Below are positions 5,263 through 10,583 of a stretch of 10,583 nt of DNA, in pieces. The notes below the pieces were generated by a model. It had not been told where the DNA came from. It ran no database searches and saw only the letters and a program-made list of their open reading frames with translations. Location of the stretch: assembly GCA_030670165.1 (NCBI GenBank), contig DAOVCF010000052.1:1-10583 (forward strand). Reading direction: 5' to 3'. This stretch comes from Candidatus Stahliibacteriota bacterium (GTDB lineage Bacteria > Hydrothermota > Tepidihabitantia > B3-TA06). Within the stretch, counting starts at the first letter, position 1. The number at the start of each line of letters is the position of its first letter. Position numbers and translations under genes: made by a program.

Positions 5263-6498
5263 TCAGGAAGAAAGTCTAAATAAATAGCGACGAAGCAAAT
5301 CAAGCGCAGCTATAACGCTTCGCTGGCGGATCGAGGAACGATCGCCTGGAAAGACGAAGCGTTTGATCCGAACCGAATCCTTGCAGGCCAAGGCAATATA
5401 GACCAGCCCCACAGGTTTGGTTCTCGTGGCGCCGCCAGGACCCGCGATGCCTGTGATACCTATCCCGCAGGTCGAGTTGAAGCGCTCGCGAACCCCTTCG
5501 GCCATCGCCTTGGCCACCTGTGAACTCACCGCACCGTGGAGTTCGAGAACCCCGGATGCAACACCCAGGAGTTCCTGTTTGGCACGATTGGAGTAACTCA
5601 CCACCCCGCCAAGGAAGTAGCGGGAGCTTCCTGCAACGTCCACCAATCTTGAGGCAAGCATCCCGCCGGTGCAGCTTTCGGCAACCGCCACGCTCTGGCC
5701 GCGATTCAAAAGCATTTCTCCTACAACCTCTGAGAGTTCCTTCCGGCCTACCGCGTAGAGATCGTCTTCAAGTATGCGGCTGAACTCCTTAAGTGCCTGC
5801 GATTTCTTTCTTTCAGAAGAAGCCTGGATCCGCAGATCAACCGTCCCTGTATGAGGAAGATATGCTACCTTGAGGTCCGGGAATCGAGAAAGCACCGGCC
5901 TGATGCGCTGGGCAAGCCCGGTCTCCAAAGTGCCGACGGTGCGCAGAAGAAGGATATGAGGGGCACTGAGTGCAAAGTTTTCCTCAAGATACGACCGCAG
6001 TGCGGTCTCGGTAATAGCCTGCATTTCCACTGGAACCCCGGGAAGGAGGATGAGTGTTCGACTTTCGTCTTTGAGTACGACGCCGGGTGCCGCGCCTGCC
6101 GGATTGACAAGTAGCTCTGCACCTCGCGGCACCTTAGCCTGGGTCCTGGCAATACGATCGAACCTGCGGCCAAGCTTTTTGTAGCGTTCGGCAAGGAGAT
6201 TGAGTAGACGCTTGTTTGTGTAGAGTTCACGATCGAAAAGATCGGCGGCCACACGTCGGGTGCAGTCGTCAGGGGTCGGGCCGAGCCCGCCGCATGAGAT
6301 GACGAAACCTGTGCGCGCAAGCGCTTGATCGAGTATTTCCTTGAGCTCCTTGAAATCATCAGGCGCAAACGTGACCCGCAGCACACCTATCCCTATCGAA
6401 AGTAGGAGATCGGCCAGCCAGCTCGCGTTAGCATCCTTGACGGCTCCGGCAAGGAGCTCGTCCCCGATGATGATCAGCTCAACCTTCTGCTCAGGCAT
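5263..6498 (-). CDS. cinA: CinA family protein (nicotinamide-nucleotide amidase)
   Basis: This 411-residue two-domain cytosolic protein has the usual full length. The N-terminal MoCF-like/COG1058 domain (about 1-170) shows GDELLAG (12-18), GGLGPTPDD (70-78) and LPGVPVEM (152-159). The C-terminal PncC-type amidase domain (about 255-405) shows AESCTGG (273-279), SYSNRAK (301-307), GAVS (322-325) and TGIAGPGG...KPVG (349-364). The amidase half deamidates NMN to nicotinate mononucleotide in pyridine-nucleotide recycling; the N-terminal domain has ADP-ribose pyrophosphatase activity in some homologues. The ATG lies inside the end of pgpA (eight-base overlap) and has no clear Shine-Dalgarno, so it probably relies on coupling. 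A competence role is known only from some naturally transformable bacteria and is not implied here. Confidence 0.93.
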   Translation of the reverse strand: MPEQKVELIIIGDELLAGAVKDANASWLADLLLSIGIGVLRVTFAPDDFKELKEILDQALARTGFVISCGGLGPTPDDCTRRVAADLFDRELYTNKRLLNLLAERYKKLGRRFDRIARTQAKVPRGAELLVNPAGAAPGVVLKDESRTLILLPGVPVEMQAITETALRSYLEENFALSAPHILLLRTVGTLETGLAQRIRPVLSRFPDLKVAYLPHTGTVDLRIQASSERKKSQALKEFSRILEDDLYAVGRKELSEVVGEMLLNRGQSVAVAESCTGGMLASRLVDVAGSSRYFLGGVVSYSNRAKQELLGVASGVLELHGAVSSQVAKAMAEGVRERFNSTCGIGITGIAGPGGATRTKPVGLVYIALACKDSVRIKRFVFPGDRSSIRQRSVIAALDLLRRYLFRLSS

Positions 6499-6985
6499 GA
6501 TGGAGTAAAGGTAGAGGTATGAGAAGGATTAACCGGACGAGACCGTTGGTCACCAGCCCTGCTGCCAGATCGTCGAGGAACACCCCCCAGCCGCCGGGCA
6601 AGCGCTCAGGTAAGCGCAGAGGAGGCGGCTTGAAGATGTCGAGGAGCCTGAATATTATAAAAGCCATGCCAAAGATCAGGATCGAGCCCAAGGGAGAGGA
6701 AGGAAGCGGCAGCCACAACAAGGCCACGAGCATGCCGCAGAACTCGTCAAGGGTCACCCTGGAATCGTCGTTCGCCCATCCGCGGCGCTCCGCGTAAAAA
6801 CTACCCAATACACCTAACGCGAAAAGGATCGTAATGACAGCCGTCAGTATCAAAGGATAAGGCGCAAGGAACCACGCCGGAAAAAGCGCCAGGATGGAGG
6901 CCACCGTGCCTCCTCCAGGTACATAACCTGTTCCGAAGACTGACAGGCCAAGCCGCACTAAAAGCCAGGGTTTAGAAGCATCCAT
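6491..6985 (-). CDS. pgpA: Phosphatidylglycerophosphatase A
   Basis: This 164-residue inner-membrane protein has all the PgpA blocks: VPGGGTVAS (22-30), DDSRVTLDEFCG (73-84), FRLLDIFKPPP (112-122) and GGWGVFLDDLAAG (131-143), with the acidic residues expected for the metal-dependent active site. About four hydrophobic segments are seen. It dephosphorylates phosphatidylglycerophosphate to phosphatidylglycerol. The start at 6985 follows an in-frame TGA two codons upstream; AAGGAG lies 13 bases before the ATG, longer than ideal. It follows secF by 53 bases and overlaps cinA by eight bases; a pgpA-cinA pair is common in bacteria. Confidence 0.92.
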   Translation of the reverse strand: MDASKPWLLVRLGLSVFGTGYVPGGGTVASILALFPAWFLAPYPLILTAVITILFALGVLGSFYAERRGWANDDSRVTLDEFCGMLVALLWLPLPSSPLGSILIFGMAFIIFRLLDIFKPPPLRLPERLPGGWGVFLDDLAAGLVTNGLVRLILLIPLPLLHHA

Positions 6986-7038
6986 ACATCAATGCAAACT
7001 CCTTCCCCACGTCACCCATCAAACTGACGCCATCCTGT

Positions 7039-7974
7039 TCAGGTTCGGCGCTTGTGGGAGGGCAAAACCCGTTCCAACTCAACCACTATTGGGGCTACGA
7101 TGAACGAGGAGGAGTAGGTTCCGATGATGATGCCTATGGTCATGGTTATTGCGAACGGGAAGATCGCGGTGCCCGATGCAAAGATCACTACAGCCACTGA
7201 CACAAACAACGTGGTGATCGAGGTAACGATGGTACGGGAAAGGGTGGTGTTGATGCCCGCGTCGATATTTTCGGTAAGCGTCGCGCCGCGACGGGTCTTT
7301 ATAAGCTCCTGGATACGCTTGGAGATAACGATAGAGTCGTTCACCGAGTAACCGATGATGGTAAGGAAAGCGGCGATCACGGTAATGTCGATGCGAATGC
7401 CTGCAAGCGTGATTATCCCCAGAGTGATCAGTACGTCGTGGAAGACCGCGACTACAGTGCCGACGCCGAAGCGGAAGTCAATCCTGATCCAGATGTAGAT
7501 GAGAATCAGAGCCATTCCCAGAAGCAGGGCAAGTATAGCGTCCCACTGTAGTTCCTTGCCGAAGGCGGCAGATACCGTCTCCTCGCCGGTAAACGTCACT
7601 TCAAGACCAGGGTGTCTACCCTCCAGTTCTTCTATCAGCATCCGACTGAAGCTTTTGTCTTCTTCTGCCAAGGCGGTCTTGGGAGGTATCTGTATCTGAA
7701 AGGATACAGAACCAGTGGTTATATCATGAATGCCGAAGATCTTAATATCGGTTTCTCCAAGATCCGCAAGCACAGACCGCAGTTCCTCGGTGGTGATAGG
7801 TTCAGAGAAAGAAAGGCCTATCTTCGATCCACCCTCGAAATCAATCCCGTAGTTAGGTCCGCCGTTTACGAGCAATAGAATAACGGTAAGCACGATAAGC
7901 ACGCCGGAGGCGATGAAACCGATGTAACGAAGCCGGCTGAATGGGATGCGTGTTTCTTTGAGTATCTCGAACAT
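7039..7974 (-). CDS. secF: Protein translocase subunit SecF
   Basis: This 311-residue inner-membrane protein is a SecDF subunit of the RND superfamily, which uses the proton gradient to help pull proteins out of SecYEG. A first membrane segment (about 17-36) is followed by NYGIDFEGGS (41-50), a periplasmic domain, and five more hydrophobic segments from about 145 on. The signature GYSVNDSIVISKRIQEL (about 208-224) and the FRFGVGTVVAVFHDVLITLG block are typical. The ATG is preceded by AGGAGA, which overlaps the secD stop; the gap is eight bases, so coupling is likely. The tail SHKRRT is cytosolic. Confidence 0.96.
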   Translation of the reverse strand: MFEILKETRIPFSRLRYIGFIASGVLIVLTVILLLVNGGPNYGIDFEGGSKIGLSFSEPITTEELRSVLADLGETDIKIFGIHDITTGSVSFQIQIPPKTALAEEDKSFSRMLIEELEGRHPGLEVTFTGEETVSAAFGKELQWDAILALLLGMALILIYIWIRIDFRFGVGTVVAVFHDVLITLGIITLAGIRIDITVIAAFLTIIGYSVNDSIVISKRIQELIKTRRGATLTENIDAGINTTLSRTIVTSITTLFVSVAVVIFASGTAIFPFAITMTIGIIIGTYSSSFIVAPIVVELERVLPSHKRRT

Positions 7975-7982
7975 CGTCTCTC

Positions 7983-9518
7983 CTAGATGTAGAGCTTACG
8001 GTCAGGGCGTCTGAACAGGTATAGATCGAATAGGCCCCTGGAGAAGTAGACCGCGGTAATCATGTTTATAATCAATCCAACGATGAGTGTGATGGCGAAT
8101 CCGCGCACCGGCCCGGAGTTAAAAACGGCAAGAACGACAGCCGCTATGATCGTCGTGATGTTGGCGTCGATGATTATCCTCCAGGCTTTATCGTAACCCG
8201 TCTCAACAGCCGAACGCGGGAACTTACCGACCCTCAACTCCTCTCGTATTCGTTCATAGATCAAGACGTTCGCGTCCACCGCCATACCGATGGTAAGGGC
8301 AATACCGGCTAAACCAGGCAAGGTGAGTGTGGCTCGGAACCCGGCAAGAACAGCAAGCAGCCAGAACAGGTTGAAGATAAGAGCCGCCACTGCAACCAGA
8401 CCTGAACCGGTGTAGTAGATGATGATAAAAAGCACCACCGCGGCCAGACCGATAAGGATGGCTATAACGCCTGCGCGGATTGAGTCGCGCCCCAGAGTCG
8501 GGCTTACAGTACGCTCCTGCACTATACGCAGGGGAACCGGCAGGGCACCGTGGCGGATTAATATGGACAGATCACTCATCTCGTTCCCGACCCTGTCGTA
8601 ACTCGTAATCGTGGCAGCCGAACCCGGTGGGATGCGTTCTTTTATCACCGGGGCCGATTTCACCAGATCATCGAATACGATCGCTAAACGCTCGCCTACA
8701 TTGTTTCCGGTGACGTTGGCAAAGCGGGCCTGACCGCTTCGCTGAAGATCCATACTGACCATCCAGGTTCTATCGAGGTTGGGATCGTTGCCCTCGTAGA
8801 GCATGGCTTTTGCGTCCTTGATGTCGGCACCGGTGATCTCGGCCTTCTTCTTCACTACGTAGACCTTGCGAATGGTGCGCCCCTCAGCCTCCTCCTCAGG
8901 GCCGAAGAGAATCTCAGCGTCCCGAGGCACCACCGAACGAGTCTCCTCGACAAGCCCCTTGAACGCCCGATAGTTACTCTTCTCCACCGCAGCATCGCTT
9001 CCAGCAGGAACAAGATACCCGCTGAACGGCCTTGCGCCGCCAAGCGAGTCACCTGAAAGATGAGCATCTATGTCGGAAAATATCTTCATGGTAGCTTCAG
9101 GGCTCGCAAGCAGCCTGAACTCAAGTAATCCTGTCTTGCCTATCACCTCAAGCGCTCTTTCTCTGTCCGCGACACCGGGAAGCTGGACCTGCATGCGGTT
9201 CCTTCCAACCCGCTGTATGTTAGGCTCAGCTACACCAAGCTCATCTACGCGATCCCTTATGATACTGATGGCGTTATCGGTTGCACTAGCCATCTCCTGA
9301 GTAGTGAAACCCCTGCCAGAGGTATCCGCCTCCAAAACAAGGTGCATCCCGCCTACAAGATCAAGCCCAAGATGCAGCGCCTTCTTTTCAAGCGCCATGC
9401 GTTCCTCTTCATCCAGATCGGTTGCTACGAGCAGCCTGAGCGTGGGATATAAAAGAACGACGCCTATCACCAAAGCCAGTATGAAAAGAACCAACTTAGT
9501 CCACAGGCTTCGCTTCAT
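7983..9518 (-). CDS. secD: Protein translocase subunit SecD
   Basis: This 511-residue inner-membrane protein is the larger SecDF subunit. It has an N-terminal membrane anchor (about 8-30), the family motif GLDLVGGMHLVLE (about 51-63), a large periplasmic region with the P1 head to about residue 335, and five C-terminal membrane segments with the signature GMAVDANVLIYERIREELR (about 411-429). I place the start at ATG 9518, with AAGGAGGT just upstream; a TTG directly before it (9521) would sit too close to that site. It follows pdxJ by 37 bases and precedes secF by eight. No yajC is seen next to it in this window. Confidence 0.96.
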   Translation of the reverse strand: MKRSLWTKLVLFILALVIGVVLLYPTLRLLVATDLDEEERMALEKKALHLGLDLVGGMHLVLEADTSGRGFTTQEMASATDNAISIIRDRVDELGVAEPNIQRVGRNRMQVQLPGVADRERALEVIGKTGLLEFRLLASPEATMKIFSDIDAHLSGDSLGGARPFSGYLVPAGSDAAVEKSNYRAFKGLVEETRSVVPRDAEILFGPEEEAEGRTIRKVYVVKKKAEITGADIKDAKAMLYEGNDPNLDRTWMVSMDLQRSGQARFANVTGNNVGERLAIVFDDLVKSAPVIKERIPPGSAATITSYDRVGNEMSDLSILIRHGALPVPLRIVQERTVSPTLGRDSIRAGVIAILIGLAAVVLFIIIYYTGSGLVAVAALIFNLFWLLAVLAGFRATLTLPGLAGIALTIGMAVDANVLIYERIREELRVGKFPRSAVETGYDKAWRIIIDANITTIIAAVVLAVFNSGPVRGFAITLIVGLIINMITAVYFSRGLFDLYLFRRPDRKLYI

Positions 9519-9555
9519 CAAACCTCCTTGAGGAATTTGCCGGATTCTTCTCTAA

Positions 9556-10284
9556 TCAAACTTGCTTTCCAATGAGAACTGCCATCTCTCTTACCGCCCG
9601 CCTCATCCCTACCTTAAGCGCCCGCGCAACGATAGCAAACCCGATTGAGGTGCCTTTTATCTCTTCTATCTCTGTCAAGGGAGCGACGTTATCGTAGTCA
9701 AGCGCGTGCCCGACATGCGCTTCAATACCCAGCGAGTCGGCGAACCCTGCCATCTTACGGAAAGATTCGATGAATTCAAGATAACTCCCAGGGCCGCTGA
9801 GATACGCTCGTGCGTAATGATCGGCGTTGAACTCGACCCTCTTTGCCCCGAGCTTTTGGGCAAGCTCAATCATCTCCTCGGCGGCCTCGATGAAGACCGA
9901 AAGCCGGATGCCTGCGTCGGTGATGCGTTCAGCATAGGGCTTGACATCCTTAAAGCGCGAGCGAAGATCAAGCCCGCCCTGAGTAGTAACCTCTTCGGGA
10001 CGTTCTGGAACCAGGCTGACCTGATGTGGTTTGATCTCGAGGGCTACCAGCGTCATCTCGTCTGTGGCCGCCATCTCCAGGTTAAGTTCACCCCGGATGG
10101 AATCCCTTAGCCTGCGGACGTCTTCGTCCTTGATGTGTCTGCGATCTTGCCGCAGGTGACAGGTAATGCCCGAGGCACCGCCTGCCTCGGCCTCCATAGC
10201 GAACTCCACCGGGTCGGGAAAGCTCGCTTGCCGCGCCTGACGCAGGCTGGCCACGTGATCAACGTTGACGCTAAGCTCTCTCAT
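9556..10284 (-). CDS. pdxJ: Pyridoxine 5'-phosphate synthase
   Basis: PdxJ condenses 3-amino-2-oxopropyl phosphate with 1-deoxy-xylulose 5-phosphate to make pyridoxine 5'-phosphate in the DXP-dependent vitamin B6 pathway. The 242-residue TIM-barrel protein shows LSVNVDHVASLRQAR (4-18), HLRQDRRHI (43-51), LNLEMA (67-72, with catalytic-type E70), LVPE (91-94), VEFNADHYARAYLSG (150-164) and VGHALDYDNVAPL (191-203). Near the C-terminus SIGFAIVARALKVGM has F where most homologues have H. The ATG at 10284 has no Shine-Dalgarno and lies seven bases after a -10 element, so the transcript is probably leaderless. It heads a unit with secD, secF, pgpA and cinA. Confidence 0.94.
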   Translation of the reverse strand: MRELSVNVDHVASLRQARQASFPDPVEFAMEAEAGGASGITCHLRQDRRHIKDEDVRRLRDSIRGELNLEMAATDEMTLVALEIKPHQVSLVPERPEEVTTQGGLDLRSRFKDVKPYAERITDAGIRLSVFIEAAEEMIELAQKLGAKRVEFNADHYARAYLSGPGSYLEFIESFRKMAGFADSLGIEAHVGHALDYDNVAPLTEIEEIKGTSIGFAIVARALKVGMRRAVREMAVLIGKQV

Positions 10285-10291
10285 AACGGGA

Positions 10292-10320
10292 AGGATACTT
10301 GCAAAACTGTCCTATGTCAA
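10292..10320 (-). promoter_or_regulatory. Sigma70-type promoter of pdxJ operon (likely leaderless)
   Basis: TTGACA (minus strand, 10320-10315), 17 bases, TATCCT (10297-10292, four of six matches), then seven bases TCCCGTT to the ATG. The TTGACA-to-ATG distance is 30 bases. The -10 is the weakest of the set but the geometry is the same. Confidence 0.65.
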
Positions 10321-10321
10321 G

Positions 10322-10353
10322 ATGAGTTGCTCATTTTGGCCTGGGGCCAAAAT
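10322..10353. promoter_or_regulatory. Two adjoining dyads just upstream of the pdxJ -35
   Basis: ATGAG-TTG-CTCAT (10322-10334) and ATTTTGGCC-TGG-GGCCAAAAT (10333-10353) are both perfect inverted repeats, 5 and 9 bp, sharing two bases. They fill most of the space between the stop of the upstream gene and the pdxJ -35. No T-run follows on the minus strand, so a standard terminator is not supported. They could be an operator, or a 3' hairpin of the upstream gene. Confidence 0.4.
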
Positions 10354-10373
10354 ATCGCAGAAGGGAAGGAAGG

Positions 10374-10583
10374 TTAAATCTTCCGGGCAATAATCCCAAA
10401 GGAAAGCACCGTCCAGTGAAACAGCCCCTTGCGACGCAGACGCTCGCACAACCGGGAGAAGGCCGAGTCCACCGAGATTTTAGGATACATGGTCAGCTTG
10501 ATCCCCGCTTTCTTTAGGATGATTCGTAACGCCCGGTAGAACATGGAGGGCCTTGCCCAGTCGCCGTATGTGTGGATGGGTTC
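10374..10583 (-). CDS. C-terminal fragment of an unidentified protein (cut by window edge)
   Basis: An open frame enters from the right edge and ends at TAA (10376-10374), giving 69 residues with no start in view. It begins EPIHTYGDWARPSMFYRALR, contains ILKKAGIKLTMYPKIS, and ends TVLSFGIIARKI. Codon use resembles its neighbours. The last strand-like segment (WTVLSFGIIARKI) recalls the C-terminal strand of class I SAM-dependent methyltransferases, but no diagnostic motif is present in this part, so that is only a guess. It runs in the same direction as pdxJ, about 90 bases upstream of it. Confidence 0.6.
   Translation of the reverse strand, partial: EPIHTYGDWARPSMFYRALRIILKKAGIKLTMYPKISVDSAFSRLCERLRRKGLFHWTVLSFGIIARKI

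Noticed and set aside
5154..5303. N-terminal extension of thpR (50 more codons)
   Set aside because: It overlaps the end of cinA, a hairpin and a good promoter, and has no family similarity; family members begin at MRVFFGI.
9519..9521. TTG start for secD one codon before the ATG
   Set aside because: AAGGAGGT ends directly against the TTG, leaving no spacing; the ATG at 9518 fits better.

Overview
This window is a piece of a bacterial chromosome of moderate G+C. It is densely packed with conserved housekeeping genes and has no transposons, phage genes, CRISPR arrays, tRNAs or rRNAs that I can see. A GWxTD-domain exported protein, found mostly in Bacteroidetes/Chlorobi-like groups, Acidobacteria and candidate phyla such as WOR-3 (Stahlbacteria) and Zixibacteria, next to a PSP1/RicT gene, suggests a Gram-negative-type lineage of an uncultured phylum. 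That placement is inference, not a measured result.

Layout. On the plus strand (65-1929) a GWxTD protein gene overlaps a RicT/YaaT-like PSP1 gene by one base. Everything else is on the minus strand. Reading right to left: the C-terminal end of an unidentified gene (10374 to the window edge); a probable five-gene operon pdxJ-secD-secF-pgpA-cinA (10284 to 5263), closed by a 14-bp hairpin; a probable three-gene operon thpR - Na/phosphate cotransporter - phoU-like (5153 to 2844), closed by a textbook intrinsic terminator at 2658-2696; and a single gene, ispF (2522 to 2055), which converges on the RicT gene.

Promoters are the most striking part of the window. Four transcription units begin with an exact TTGACA, 16 or 17 bases, a -10-like hexamer, and then only 6 or 7 bases before the ATG. 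The gap from TTGACA to ATG is 29, 29, 29 and 30 bases. None of these four genes has a Shine-Dalgarno sequence, while four internal operon genes (secD, secF, the cotransporter, phoU) do. The simplest reading is that the first genes are transcribed as leaderless mRNAs. The same geometry fixes the starts of ispF and thpR, which otherwise could be read with false N-terminal extensions.

A fifth promoter of the same build (TTGACA-N16-TAAAAT) lies just after phoU but has no ATG at the leaderless position. It points straight at the intrinsic terminator about 130 bases away. This looks like an undescribed small RNA gene, possibly carrying a 15-17 residue basic peptide and a C-rich segment identical to part of the 16S rRNA anti-Shine-Dalgarno sequence.

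Functions together: pyridoxal phosphate synthesis (PdxJ), protein export (SecDF), phosphatidylglycerol synthesis (PgpA), NAD-cycle repair (CinA), RNA end processing (ThpR), phosphate uptake and its PhoU-type partner, and isoprenoid precursor synthesis (IspF).
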